Positions 46,881-57,549 of a stretch of DNA of 64,000 nucleotides are shown one piece after another; within the stretch, counting starts at the first letter, position 1; every line of letters starts with the position of its first letter. A model generated the notes under the pieces. The model was given only the letters and a program-made list of their open reading frames with translations. It had not been told where the DNA came from and ran no database searches. The position numbers were made by a program, and so were the translations under genes. The stretch is from R-RK-3 sp963834945 (GTDB taxonomy: Bacteria > Pseudomonadota > Alphaproteobacteria > Rhizobiales > Rhodomicrobiaceae), in NCBI GenBank assembly GCA_963834945.1, contig CAWIDT010000001.1, forward strand, positions 372,001 through 436,000, read 5' to 3'.

Positions 46881-47701
46881 AGCCACGACTCCCCACGCCC
46901 CGGCGTGGCATACATATAGCCGCCGCCATAATAAGCGCAGATCCGGTCCTCTTCGTTGAGGGTGACGAGGTCGGCATAGGTGGTGGTGGGCACGCCGGCG
47001 AATTGCGACGCCAGGATCGCCTGCACTGTAATGCGGCGATGCAGTGGGCTGATCTGCGCGAAATTGACCGGCAGCAGCACTCGCAACGGACCTTGCGCCG
47101 GAACGTCTACGCCGCCCTCGACCGGCCGCGTGCGGGGAGCGGCGATCATCGGTAGCTCCACCTCGAAATAGCGCGCGATACTGTCCGACCGGTCGACCCA
47201 AACGTCGACTACCTCGCCCGCCACCTCGCGGTCGGCGCCAACGACGGTCATGCCGCGCGGATCGGCGTCCCGCTCTTCCAGGTAATAGGATGGCGCGGCC
47301 CTGAGCGGCACGATGCGGGCATTGCCCTCATAGGTGACGTCGGGCGTGTCGGCGCGCTGCGTGTAGGCGCCCGGACCGACGCCCGCTGTCATCGGGTCGC
47401 CGCTCGGAACGAACGGGAATCCATCGACCCCTGACATCGGCACCAGGTTTGGCGGCTGGGTGTCTTTTTCGGCGCGCGGCACCGTGACCGTCGAGCCATC
47501 GGCGAGCAGGAAGGTTTTCGGTTCCGGCACCCAGATCGACCCGTGATCGAGCGGCGTGCCGTCCGCTTCCGAGACGAGGGGATAGCCCTCGCGCCGGCTT
47601 TCGCGCTGCAGATAGATGATGAGCCCGGCGAAAAACGCCCAGAACGCGTAAAGCACCACCTGAGCAACGTCGATATGGCTTGTGATTGCGCCCGTTTCCA
47701 T
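46877..47701 (-). CDS. puhA: Photosynthetic reaction centre H subunit
   Basis: The 274-residue H subunit has one TM helix near the N-terminus (VAQVVLYAFWAFFAGLIIYLQRESRREGYPL). The cytoplasmic beta-rich domain includes FPFVPSGDPMTAGVGPGAY, ADPRGMTVVGADREVAGEVVDVWVDRSD and RYFEVEL, and it ends near RICAYYGGGYMYATPGR. It caps the L and M subunits and mediates proton delivery to QB. It lies 75 bp after lhaA. Confidence 0.97.
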   Translation of the reverse strand: METGAITSHIDVAQVVLYAFWAFFAGLIIYLQRESRREGYPLVSEADGTPLDHGSIWVPEPKTFLLADGSTVTVPRAEKDTQPPNLVPMSGVDGFPFVPSGDPMTAGVGPGAYTQRADTPDVTYEGNARIVPLRAAPSYYLEERDADPRGMTVVGADREVAGEVVDVWVDRSDSIARYFEVELPMIAAPRTRPVEGGVDVPAQGPLRVLLPVNFAQISPLHRRITVQAILASQFAGVPTTTYADLVTLNEEDRICAYYGGGYMYATPGRGESWL

Positions 47702-47776
47702 GAACTTGCCTCCGTCCGTTTGTTTGTCCCTCGGGCCTTGCCCAACTCCGGCTTCGCCTTTCTCCGGGCCGATGGA

Positions 47777-49210
47777 CTAGCCGGGCATATCCGCCAGGCC
47801 GAATTTCTGCGAATAGCTTTGCCGCGCCTCACGCCCTGCACCGACCAGCGGCCCGATCGCGATGAGCGTGGCGAAGAGAAGAATGATTTCTACGTGGTAG
47901 ACTGCGGCGTATCCGGTCGCCGGCGTCTGCAAGGCTTCGCCCAGCGCGCCGCTCTGGGCCAGCGCACCGACACCGTCCCGCATGACGCCGCCAAGCGCGA
48001 TCGCAAGCCCCGATGCGGTTGCCTGCACCGACCCCCAGGCGCCGAGCGCCATGCCGCTCTGCTTGCCGTGCGACAGCGCCATCGCCGCCGTGAGCGACCC
48101 GACCGCGAACAGGCCGCCGCCGAAGCCGATAAAGGTGGTGCCGACACGGAAGATCAGCGGCAGATCGAGCGGTCCCGACAGGATGATGATGGCGAAGCCG
48201 ACAATGCCGGCCAAAGCCCCGAAGCCGGAAAGACGGCACGCATCGCCGCCGCGCGTCAGGCGCCGCGCCGCCAGCGCGAAGCCGGCAAGGCTGCCGCCCG
48301 CCAGCAGCGCCGTCAGCGAGGTCGTCGCTCCGACGGTGAGATGCAGGATTTCGCCGCCATAAGGCTCCAGCAGGATGTCCTGCATGCTGAACGCGGCGCT
48401 GCCAAGACCCACCGCGACGAGCAGGCGGCTGGCGCGTCCGCCGCTGACGAAGGCGTTCCAGGCATCACGGAAGGAGGGCTGCTCCTTGGTCACATCGGTG
48501 CGGGACGGGTCGCGCGCCTCCTGCTTCCACAGCGCGGCGCAATTGACGAGGAAGGTGAGCAGCGCGCAGCCCTGGATCACCTGGATCAGCCGCTTCGGAC
48601 TGTATTCGCCGAGCAGCTGCCCCAGCACTAGCGCACTGCCGACCATGCCGACCAGCAGCATCATATAAAGCAGGGCGACGACGCGCGGCCGCATCTCCGG
48701 CGGCGCAAGGTCGGTCGCGAGCGCCAGGCCCGCCGTCTGCGTGGTATGCAGGCCCGCTCCGGCGAGCAGGAAGGCGAGGCCGGCGCCGAGCGCGCCGACC
48801 CAATGCGGCCCGTTGGCGTCCGGCCCGAGCACCAGCAGCGCAAACGGCATGATGGCGAGGCCGCCGAACTGCAAGAGCGTGCCGAACCAGATATAGGGCA
48901 CCCGCCGCCAGCCCAGGAACGAGCGGTGATGGTCGGAGCGGAAGCCGATCAGCGCCCGGAACGGCGCGAAGATGAGCGGCAGCGCCACCATCAGCGAGAC
49001 AAACCCCGCCGACACGCCCAGTTCGAGGATCATCACCCGGTTCAGCGTGCCGGTCAGCAGCACCATGGCCATGCCGACCGTGACCTGGAACAGCGACAGC
49101 CGCAGGATGCGCGACAAGGGCAGCGCGTCGGATGCCGCGTCGGCGAAGGGCAGCAGATTCGTCCCGACGCGCTGCCAATACTGAAAAAGCTGCGTGCGTG
49201 TTTCAATCAT
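47777..49210 (-). CDS. lhaA: LhaA/PucC family LH1 assembly protein
   Basis: The 477-residue MFS-type protein has about twelve TM segments. It starts MIETRTQLFQYWQRVGTNLLPFADAASDALPLSRILRLSLFQVTVGM. The BCD signature GTLNRVMILELGVSAGFVSLMVALPLIFAPFRALIGFRSD follows, and it has EPYGGEILHLTVGATTSLTALLAGG in the middle. LhaA delivers bacteriochlorophyll to light-harvesting 1 during assembly. The start overlaps the bchM end by 8 bp. Confidence 0.94.
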   Translation of the reverse strand: MIETRTQLFQYWQRVGTNLLPFADAASDALPLSRILRLSLFQVTVGMAMVLLTGTLNRVMILELGVSAGFVSLMVALPLIFAPFRALIGFRSDHHRSFLGWRRVPYIWFGTLLQFGGLAIMPFALLVLGPDANGPHWVGALGAGLAFLLAGAGLHTTQTAGLALATDLAPPEMRPRVVALLYMMLLVGMVGSALVLGQLLGEYSPKRLIQVIQGCALLTFLVNCAALWKQEARDPSRTDVTKEQPSFRDAWNAFVSGGRASRLLVAVGLGSAAFSMQDILLEPYGGEILHLTVGATTSLTALLAGGSLAGFALAARRLTRGGDACRLSGFGALAGIVGFAIIILSGPLDLPLIFRVGTTFIGFGGGLFAVGSLTAAMALSHGKQSGMALGAWGSVQATASGLAIALGGVMRDGVGALAQSGALGEALQTPATGYAAVYHVEIILLFATLIAIGPLVGAGREARQSYSQKFGLADMPG

Positions 49211-49907
49211 GCAGGGTCAGCTCCATGGCCTGCGAAATATAAAAGCCCGCATTGATACGCTCGGTGCGCATAGGCAGCCATTGGGTGAGTGCCGGATCGT
49301 GCCGGATCGCGGCACGCATGCCCATCTCGCTCACCGGCTCGATGGCGGGCGCGCGGTCGGAGCGCGGAAACAGGCGCCCGGCGGTATGCATCGCTGTGAG
49401 CAGCGCGGTGCGTGGCGCGAAGGTGAACAATATCGACATCCAGGCGCGCCCGGCCAGATCGCCGAGAACCTCGGCGATGTCCTCAGCGCGGTAATGGATC
49501 AGCGAATCCATCGCGACGACATAGTCGAACTCGCCAAGGCTGGGATCGCGCATGTCGCCGACATGCCAGGCGATGGAACCGTGGCCCGGCGTCAGCGGCA
49601 CCACCTCCCGCGCGGCGGCCACCAGCTTAGGCGACAAGTCGATGGCGACGACATCGGCGCCGCGCCGTGCCGCCTCGCGGGCGAGCGCGCCCGTCCCGCA
49701 GCCGGCATCGAGCAGCCGCGCGCCGGTCAGGTCAGCGGGCAGCCAGCCGAGCAGGGTGGCGCGCATCCGGTCGCGCCCGGCGCGCACGGTGGCGCGGATG
49801 CCGCTGACCGGGGCTTCCGAGGTCAGCCGCTTCCAGGCATCGACCGCCGTGTGGTCGAAATAGGTTTGCAGCTGGTCGCGGCGGGTCTGGTAGGAGGGAC
49901 GCGGCAT
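49203..49907 (-). CDS. bchM: Mg-protoporphyrin IX methyltransferase BchM
   Basis: The 234-residue SAM methyltransferase has LTGARLLDAGCGTGALAREAARRGADVVAIDLSPKLV (motif I and acidic motif II), and later FDYVVAMDSLIHYRAEDI. It methylates the C13 propionate of Mg-protoporphyrin made by BchHID. Its ATG overlaps the bchL stop by one base. Confidence 0.96.
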   Translation of the reverse strand: MPRPSYQTRRDQLQTYFDHTAVDAWKRLTSEAPVSGIRATVRAGRDRMRATLLGWLPADLTGARLLDAGCGTGALAREAARRGADVVAIDLSPKLVAAAREVVPLTPGHGSIAWHVGDMRDPSLGEFDYVVAMDSLIHYRAEDIAEVLGDLAGRAWMSILFTFAPRTALLTAMHTAGRLFPRSDRAPAIEPVSEMGMRAAIRHDPALTQWLPMRTERINAGFYISQAMELTLHD

Positions 49908-50815
49908 CAGTCGAACCCCAGGAAGTCGAAGATTTCGCGGTCCTTCATCGGCGCGCCCATCAGCGGCTCGACACCGGCCCAGAGCATCGCGGCGAGGCGC
50001 ATATATTCGGCCTTCACGGCCTCCAGTTCCGGCGTCGGCTCCATCTCGAACAGCGTCTGTTTTTTCAGGCGGCTGCGGCGGATGACGTCGAGATCGGGGA
50101 AATGCGCGATGCGCTTCAGTGTCGTGGCCTCGCAGAAGCGGTCGATCTCGTCGGTTCCGGCGCTGCGATTGGCGATGATGCCGCCAAGCCGCACATTGTA
50201 ATTGCGCGCCTTCGCCGAGATCGCCGCGACGATGCGGTTCATGGCGAAGATCGAGTCGAAATCATTGGCGGTGACGATCAGCGCGCGGTCGGCATGCTGC
50301 AAGGGCGCGGCGAACCCGCCGCAGACCACATCGCCCAGCACGTCGAAGATCACCACATCGGTGTCTTCCAGCAGGTGATGCTCCTTGAGCAGCTTCACCG
50401 TCTGCCCGACGACATAGCCGCCGCAGCCGGTGCCGGCCGGCGGCCCGCCCGCCTCGACGCACATCACGCCGTTATAGCCCTCGAAGACGAAATCCTCGAC
50501 GCGCAGCTCCTCGGTGTGGAATTCGACCGATTCCAGCACGTCGATGACGGTGGGGCAAAGCTGCTTGGTCAGCGTGAAGGTGGAATCGTGCTTGGGGTCG
50601 CAGCCGATCTGCAAAACGCGCTTGCCCAGCTTGGAGAACGCCACCGACAGGTTCGACGATGTGGTGCTCTTGCCGATGCCGCCCTTGCCGTAGACCGCGA
50701 ACACTTTCGCCGTGCCGAGATTGACCTTGGGGTCGAGATGCACCTGCACGCTGCCCTCGCCGTCCGGCGGCAGCGTGGCGCAGGCGTCGCAGCCCGATTT
50801 CAGGTCGAGTGTCAT
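49907..50815 (-). CDS. bchL: Light-independent protochlorophyllide reductase ATP-binding protein BchL
   Basis: The 302-residue NifH-like protein carries FAVYGKGGIGKSTTSSNLSVAF (P-loop, about 39-60), QIGCDPKHDSTFTL and VDVVIFDVLGDVVCGGFAAPL. The 4Fe-4S cysteines are in GGPPAGTGCGGYV and DVVCGG. It passes electrons with ATP to BchNB. A 36-residue N-terminal extension precedes the conserved fold. It overlaps bchH by 4 bp. Confidence 0.97.
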   Translation of the reverse strand: MTLDLKSGCDACATLPPDGEGSVQVHLDPKVNLGTAKVFAVYGKGGIGKSTTSSNLSVAFSKLGKRVLQIGCDPKHDSTFTLTKQLCPTVIDVLESVEFHTEELRVEDFVFEGYNGVMCVEAGGPPAGTGCGGYVVGQTVKLLKEHHLLEDTDVVIFDVLGDVVCGGFAAPLQHADRALIVTANDFDSIFAMNRIVAAISAKARNYNVRLGGIIANRSAGTDEIDRFCEATTLKRIAHFPDLDVIRRSRLKKQTLFEMEPTPELEAVKAEYMRLAAMLWAGVEPLMGAPMKDREIFDFLGFD

Positions 50816-53800
50816 GCCGCCACCTCCGTGTGAATGCCTTCCAGCCGGTCCTCAAGCTCGTCGCCCGCCGCGCGCAGGGCGGCCAGCGTTTCGGGATCGG
50901 GGGACCAGTAATTTCGCGTATGCGCTTCGATGAGGCGGTTCGCCAGCTTCGCCGAAGCGGTGGGATTGAGCTGCGCCAGCCGGTCGCGCATCTCAGGATC
51001 GAGGACGAAGGTCTCGCTGAGGCGCTGATAGACCCAGGGCGCGACCTGCCCCGTGGTCGCCGACCAGCCCATGGTGTTGGTGACATGCGTCTCGATCTGG
51101 CGCACGCCCTCATAGCCGTGCTTCAGCATGCCCTCATACCATTTCGGGTTGAGCATCCGCGTCCGGGCTTCCAGCGTCACCTGCTCATTGAGTGTGCGCA
51201 CCGCGCCTTCGCCGCACGTCTGATCGCCGATATAGACGGGCGTGGACTTGCCGCGCGCCCGGCTCGCCGCCTTGCTGATGCCGCCGAGCGTGTCGAAATA
51301 ATTGTCGATGGTGGTGACGCCCAGCTCGACTGAATCGAGGTTCTGATAGGACAGCTCGACATTCTGCAGCACGGCCTTCATCAGCCCCGCCTGCTCGACC
51401 GGCTTGCCGCTCATGCCATAGGCGAAGCTCTTGCGGCGCGTATAGGTCTCGGCGAGTTCGTCCTCGTCGCCCCAGCGGCCACTTTCCAGCAGATTGCCGA
51501 CATTGGCGCCATAAGCGCCGTCCGCATTGCCGAAAACCCGGAGCGAAGCGGTCTGCATGTCGCAGCCATGCTCTGCTTGATAGGCCAGGGCGTGCTTGCG
51601 GATGAAGTTCCGGTCCTCCGGCTCTTCGGCGCTGGCGGCCATGAAGCTGGCCTCGGCGAGCAGCTTGATTTGCAGCGGCAGCAGGTCGCGGAAGATGCCG
51701 GACATGGTGATGACGACATCGACGCGCGGCCGCCCGAGTTCCGCCGAGCGGGATCAGCGCCGCGCCGCAAAGCCGGCCATAGCCGTCGAAGCGGGGTTTT
51801 GCGCCCATCAGCGCCAGCGCCTGAGCCAGCGGGCCGCCTTCGGATTTCAGATTGTCGGTGCCCCACAGCACCATGGCGATGGTTTCGGGGAAGGCGTTGC
51901 CATCTGCCATGTGGCGGGCGATCAGCCGCTCGGCCTGGCGCGCGCCGTCGGCCACCGCGAAGGCGCTGGGCAGGCGGAACGGATCGAAGCCGTGCAGATT
52001 GCGGCCCGTGGGCAGCACGTCCGGCGTGCGCAGCAGATCGCCTCCCGGTGCGGGACGCATATAATGGCCATCGAGGGCGCGCAGAATGCCCGCCGTCTCG
52101 GTGTCCTGGCATAGCGCGGCATTGGTCGCGGCCAGCTGGCGGAACATGGCAAGGTTCGCCTCGCCGATGTCCATCCGCCCCGCGATGAGAGCGGCTTCCG
52201 GCGTCTTGCCTGACGACCAGCGCCGCGACGGCTTCCGCGCTCGGCCGCGCCCCATGCGAGGCTTCGGCGATCGACATCAGCATTTCGGCGCGTTCCTCCG
52301 CCGATGGCGTGGCCCCGACGACATGCAGCCCATGCGGGATGAGCGTATATTCCAATTCGAGCACCGCTTCGCCCAGCCTGGCGATCTCAGCGCCGCAATC
52401 GGGCCAGGCCGGCTCGGCGGCCGCCAGATCAACGTTCGCGGCCTGCGCCTGGATCAGCTCGGCCAGCGCGCCGCGTTCGCCCGCCTCGTCCGGGCCAAGA
52501 CCCCGCCAGCGCTCGATCGACGCTTTCAGGTCGAGCAGTCCGCGATAAAGGCCCGCATGCGCGACCGGCGGTGTCAGATAGCTGATCAGCGTCGCCGCGC
52601 TGCGCCGCTTGGCGATCATGCCCTCCGATGGGTTGTTCGCCGCATAGAGGTAGAAATTCGGCAACGTCCCGATCAGCCGATCCGACCAGCATTTCGCCGA
52701 CAGCCCCGATTGCTTGCCCGGCATGAATTCCAGCGCGCCATGCGTGCCGAAATGCAGCACCGCGTCGGCGCCGAAATCCTCCGCGATCCAGCGGTAGAAG
52801 GCGGAGAAGGCATGCGTCGGGGCGAAGCCTTTCTCGAACAACAGGCGCATCGGATCGCCCTCATAGCCGAAGGCGGGCTGCACGCCGACGAACACATTGC
52901 CGAACCGTGCGCCGAGCACATGGATGGAACCGCCATCGCTCTGCTGCTTGCCGGGCGCCGGTCCCCATTGGGCTTCGATCTCGCGAAGATGCGGCTCGCG
53001 GCGCACATGATCGTCGGCAGAAATGCGCGCCTCGACATTGGCCAGCGCGCCGAACCGCGCCGCATTGCCGTTGATGATCCGGTCGCGCAGCGCATCGACG
53101 CTGGGCGGCACCTCGACGGCGTAGCCCGCCTGGCGCATCGCGCGAAGCATGTTGTGCAGCGAGGCGAACACCGACAGATAGGCCGCCGTGCCGGTATTGC
53201 CGGCATTGGGCGGGAAGTTGAACAGCACGATGGCGACCTTGCGGCGGCCGACGCGTGTCCGGCGCAGCGCCACCAGCTTTTCGGTGCGCGCCACCAGCAT
53301 CTGCACGCGCTCGGGGCAGGAATGCATGTCGCGGCCGCCCGCTGCCGGGAAGGTGCAGCCGCGGTTGCAGCCGGTGCAGGGCGCATCCGTTCCGTCGGAA
53401 CGGCCGCCGAATAGGATTGGTCCGGTCGCCCCGTCAAGCTCGGGGATCGACACCATGATGGTGCTCTCGACCGGCAACAGCCCGCGATCGGATGCGCCCC
53501 ATTGCTGCAGCGTCTGGAACTCGATGGGATGCGCGGCGATATAGGGCACGTCGAGCCGGGCGAGGATGGCCTCGGCGGCCCTGGAGTCGTTATAGGCCGG
53601 GCCGCCGACCAGCGAAAAGCCGGTGAGCGAGATCACCGCGTCGACCGACGGCCCGCCCGTTCTTCATGAAGAATTTCTCGATGGCGGGCCGCGCATCCAG
53701 CCCGGCCGCGAAGGCCGGGACGACCCGAAGCCCGCGCGCTTCCAGCGCCGCGATCACGCCGTCATAATGCCCGGCATTGCCCGCCAGAATATAGGAGCGC

Positions 53801-54553
53801 AGGATCAGCAGCCCGACCGTGCCTTTGGCGCCGCGCGCCGGCAGTCTTTCGATGCGATGCGCGATCCGGCCGGGCATCGCCGGATGATAGACGCCCACAT
53901 CGGGATAATCCGTCGGCTCGGCCACCGTCACCGTGCCGCGCAGGCGCCGGCGTTCGCCATCCGCATAGCGGTCGACCAGCATGTGGATCATGATTGGCGA
54001 CGTTCTCTTCGAGCCGGCCAGCCAATATTGCAAGGTGAGGAAATAGGCGCGCACGTCCTGCGCCGAGCCGGGGATGTATTTCAGGATTTTCGGCACCCGC
54101 CGCAGCAACGCCATTTGCTGCGCACCGCCCGGCGCCGCCGGCTTGCCTTCCTTGGGCTTGGGCTTGAGCTTCTTCAGGAAGGCCAGCGCGCCCTTCTCCG
54201 ACCCGTCCATGGCGAAGGCGCCCATGCGGGTGAGACGCATGATCTCGCCCGCCGACATACAGCACACCATCGCGTCGCAACTGTCGCGCCGGGCCGCCAG
54301 CGCCGGAGCGACGGCGCGGATATGGTCGTCCATGAACATCATGGTGGTGATGATGATGTCGCCCTCGCGCGATATCGGCATGGCAGCGCGCCAGCGCTTC
54401 GGCGTCATCGCCCCATTCGGAGGCCGCGTGCAGCGACAGCGACAGCCCCGGCAAGTCCGCCTTCAGCGTCGCGCAGGCCCGCTCGGCCGAACTCGCAAGG
54501 TGGCTGTCGATGGTGACGATCACCACGCGGACGGGCGTATGCTCAGCGGCCAT
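50812..54553 (-). pseudogene. bchH: Magnesium chelatase subunit BchH, four frameshifts
   Basis: BchH (about 1,240 residues) binds protoporphyrin IX for Mg insertion by BchHID. The start MAAEHTPVRVVIVTIDSHLASSAERAC overlaps the bchB end by 11 bp. The frame is broken at four places, each repaired by removing one base: near 54366-54372, C at 53645-53646, T at 52211 and C at 51741-51742 (plus strand). Conserved blocks lie in every segment: MSAGEIMRLTRMGAFAM, VFVGVQPAFGYEGDPMRLLF, HFGTHGALEFMPGKQ, NLHGFDPFRLPSAFAV and ETHVTNTMGWSATTGQVAPWVYQ. There are no missing residues or large gaps, so the text is that of a recently or only apparently broken gene. Confidence 0.92.
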
Positions 54554-56256
54554 AATGGGCTTTTGCATCGTAAAGCGTCTCCACGCTGATCGTCAGCACG
54601 CCTTGTTCGCGCGCATAGCTTTCGGTGTTGCGCCGCGCCTTACCGCGCACGAAGAACGGCACTTTTCTCAGCTCGCTTTCGGCATCCGGGCTCCAATCGA
54701 TCGATGTGACGCTCTCTTTGGCCGCAACCGCCTGGGCGCGCGGCCGTTTCCGACGCCAGATGTGAGGCTTTGGCGCCGTCATGGAATTCGGGATCGTCGC
54801 GGAAGAGGGTCAGCAGATGCTCCTCCAGCCCCATGACCAGCGGATGCACCCAGCTGTCGAAAATGACGTTGGCGCCCTCGAAGCCCATCTGCGGCGAGTA
54901 GCGGGCAGGGAAATCCTGCACATGCACCGGCGCCGAGATCACAGCGCAGGCGATGCCGAGCCGCTTGGCGATGTGCCGCTCCATCTGCGTGCCCAGCACC
55001 AGCTCCGGCTGCGCCTCGATAATGCGCTGCTCGACTTCAAGATAATCGTCGGTGATCAGCGCCTCGACGCCGTAGCGCTCGGCGGCGGCGCGCATCTCGC
55101 GGGCGAATTCACGGCTGTAGGTGCCGAGCCCCGCCAGAACGAAGCCGAGTTCTTCGGTGGCGATGCGGGCGGCGGCGAGCGCATGAGTGGCGTCGGCGAA
55201 GATGAAGACACGCTTGCCCGTGAGGTAATTGGAATCGACCGAGCGCGAATACCAGGGCAGGCGTGACTCATGGCTTTCGGGGGCGGCTATGCCCTCGTCA
55301 CTGCGGGTGATGCGAAGGTCGGGCCTCGCATCCGGTTCCCTTTCCCCAGGGGAGAGGGACAGGGTGAGGGATTGCGCGCTATCGGCATCAGACGTGGTTG
55401 CCTTACTGCGAGACCTTCCGCCCTCACCCCTGCCCTCTCCCCCCCGGAGAGGAAGTTCCAGCCCGGCCAATGCGCGGACCTCAGAGATGAAGGCGCGCGT
55501 GGCGTTGACGCCGATCGGCACAACCGTAGTGGCAGGCTGGCGGAAGGTGCGACTGAGCCAATTCGCGGCCGTGCCGGCGGTCTCGGGATAGAGCACGACG
55601 TTGAAGTCGGCCTCGCCGAGCCGGGCAAGGTCGGCAGGCGTCGCGCCGAGCGGGGCGGTGACGCGGACATCGATACCCAGTCGGTCCAGAAGGCCGCGCA
55701 CCTCGCGCACGTCGTCGCGGTGGCGGAAGCCCAGCGCCGTCGGCCCGAGCAGATTGCAGGATGGGCGCGCGCCCGAGGCGCGGGGTGGACGTTCGGCACC
55801 CGGAGCGGGCGCATTCGGCCCGGCCAGCGCCCGCACCAGCTGATAGAAGGTCTCCGCCGCGCCCCAATTCTCTTTCTTCTGATAGGCGGGCAGCTCCAGC
55901 GGCACCACCGGGATCGGTAAGCCCAGCGCCTTGGCCAGTCCGCCCGGATCGTCCTGGATCAGCTCCGCCGTGCAGGACGCCCCGACCAGCATGACCTCCG
56001 GCTTGAAGCGCTCATAGGCGTCATGCGCAGCGCGCTTGAACAGCTCGGCCGTATCGCCGCCCAGATCGCGCGCCTGGAAGGTGGTGTAGGTGACAGGCGG
56101 ACGCTGCTCCCGCCGCTCGATCATGGTGAACAGCAGGTCCGCATAGGTGTCGCCCTGCGGCGCGTGAATGACGTAATGCACGCCCGTCATCGCGGTGGCG
56201 ACGCGCATCGCGCCGACATGCGGCGGGCCTTCGTATGTCCACACGGTCAGCTGCAT
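54543..56256 (-). pseudogene. bchB: Light-independent protochlorophyllide reductase subunit BchB, one frameshift and an in-frame repeat insertion
   Basis: BchB with BchN forms the catalytic NifDK-like part that reduces ring D of protochlorophyllide. MQLTVWTYEGPPHVGAMRVATAM and AHDAYERFKPEVMLVGASCTAELIQDDPGGLAK are typical. About 65 extra residues after RALAGLELPLRGG, before SRLPWYSRSVDSNYLTGKRVFIF, include a 39-codon REP doublet read in frame. Near the C-terminus the frame is lost. Removing one G at 54734-54736 (plus strand) restores SIDWSPDAESELRKVPFFVRGKARRNTE, the conserved DPOR C-terminal domain, ending AKAHYGR. The 5' gap from bchN is 3 bp. Confidence 0.9.
55336..55452. repeat. REP-like inverted doublet inside bchB
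   Basis: Two 32-bp arms, 55339-55370 and 55421-55452, are inverted copies of each other. Each resembles the CTCTCCCC...GGGGAGAGG...GGTGAGGG extragenic repeats found in many Rhizobiales. They are separated by 50 bp. The bchB frame is open through both arms. A related single copy lies after ppsR at 60799-60843. Confidence 0.85.
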
Positions 56257-56259
56257 GGC

Positions 56260-57549
56260 CTAGACCCTCAGCCTTTCCCGCCGGACCAGAGGCCGCGCGA
56301 AAAGTTCGGCGAGGTCGCCCGCCTGCTCGAAACCATGGATCGGCGAGAACACCAATTCTATCGACCATTTGGTGGCGATGCCCTCCGCCTCCAGCGGATT
56401 GGCGAGGCCAAGGCCGCACACCACCAGATCGGGCTCGGCGGCGCGGCAGCGTTCGAGCTGCAGGTCCACGTCCTGGCCTTCGCTGAGGGTGATGCCCTCC
56501 GGCAGCAGCGCCAGTTCGTCCTCGACCAGTTGCCGGTTGAGATAGGGCGTGCCGACCTCGATCAGCTCCATGCCGAGTTCACGCGCCAGGAACCGCGCCA
56601 GCGACGGCTCCATCTGCGTATCGGGGAAGAAGAACACGCGCTTGCCGGCGAGCTGCCCGCGATAATGGGCGAGCGCCTGCTGGGCGCGTTCGTGGCGCGG
56701 CGCGATGACTTTGCGGAAATGTTTGTGGTCGATACTGCAGGCGTTGGCGGCAGCCTCGAGCCAGAACGCAGTGCCTTCGGCGCCGAAGGGGAAGGGAGCC
56801 GTCAGCAGTTGCGCGCCGCGCTTGGCCAGCGCCAACGCCGTCTCGCCCAGGAATGGCTGGGCGAAAAGCACGCGGGTGCCGCGCCCGATCCTGGGTAAAG
56901 CAAGGCTTGAGCGAGGCGGCAGGAACGCCACCGGCCCAACGCCCAATTCATCGAATACGCGCCGGAATTGATCCTCGACGATGTCGGGGAGACAGCCCGC
57001 CACCAGTAGCGAGCGCTCATCGGCGGGCGCGTCCTCGCAATGGCCGACAAGCGCCGCCAGGCACATGTCCTCGCCCTGCGTGAACGTTGTCTCGATGCCG
57101 CTGCCGGTATAGTTCACCACGCGCACCCGCGGCATGTGCAGCTGCGACAGCCGTCCGGCGGCGCGCGCCAGATCGAGCTTGATCACCTCGGAGGGGCACG
57201 AGCCGACCAGGAACAGCATCCGTATATCGGGCCGGCGCGACAGCAATTGCCCTACGACCCGGTCCAGTTCCGCGTTGAGATCGGCGAGGCCCGCCAGATC
57301 GCGTTCGTCGATGATGGCGGTGGCGAAACGCGGCTCGGCGAAGATCATCACCCCGGCCGCCGACTGGATCAGATGCGCGCAAGTGCGCGAGCCGACCACG
57401 AGGAAAAACGCATCCGGAATTTTGCGGTGCAGCCAGACGATGCTGGTGAGGCCGCAGAATACCTCGCGCTGCCCGCGCTGACGCAGCACCTGGCGTTCGC
57501 TGCCAACCCCCTCATCGCGCAGCACGGCGCCGCCCCCCCCAGCACTCAT
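56260..57549 (-). CDS. bchN: Light-independent protochlorophyllide reductase subunit BchN
   Basis: The 429-residue NifD-like subunit starts at ATG 57549, overlapping the bchF stop (ATGA); the frame extends upstream but only as antisense or alternate reading of bchF. Blocks are REVFCGLTSIVWLHRKIPDAFFLVVGSRTCAHL, FLVGSCPSEVIKLDL and RVVNYTGSGIETTFTQGEDMCLAAL. The three 4Fe-4S cysteines are in EVFCGL, SRTCAH and GSCPSE. The lead MSAGGGGAVLRDEGVGSER contains a run of eight C in the DNA (glycines), a spot prone to sequence error but here in frame. Confidence 0.96.
   Translation of the reverse strand: MSAGGGGAVLRDEGVGSERQVLRQRGQREVFCGLTSIVWLHRKIPDAFFLVVGSRTCAHLIQSAAGVMIFAEPRFATAIIDERDLAGLADLNAELDRVVGQLLSRRPDIRMLFLVGSCPSEVIKLDLARAAGRLSQLHMPRVRVVNYTGSGIETTFTQGEDMCLAALVGHCEDAPADERSLLVAGCLPDIVEDQFRRVFDELGVGPVAFLPPRSSLALPRIGRGTRVLFAQPFLGETALALAKRGAQLLTAPFPFGAEGTAFWLEAAANACSIDHKHFRKVIAPRHERAQQALAHYRGQLAGKRVFFFPDTQMEPSLARFLARELGMELIEVGTPYLNRQLVEDELALLPEGITLSEGQDVDLQLERCRAAEPDLVVCGLGLANPLEAEGIATKWSIELVFSPIHGFEQAGDLAELFARPLVRRERLRV

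Noticed and set aside
54781..55920. Plus-strand frames inside bchB
   Set aside because: They are antisense to bchB with no conserved text.
57530..57545. Run of eight C in bchN as a further frameshift
   Set aside because: The frame is consistent on both sides (glycine run), and the bchF-bchN overlap is normal.
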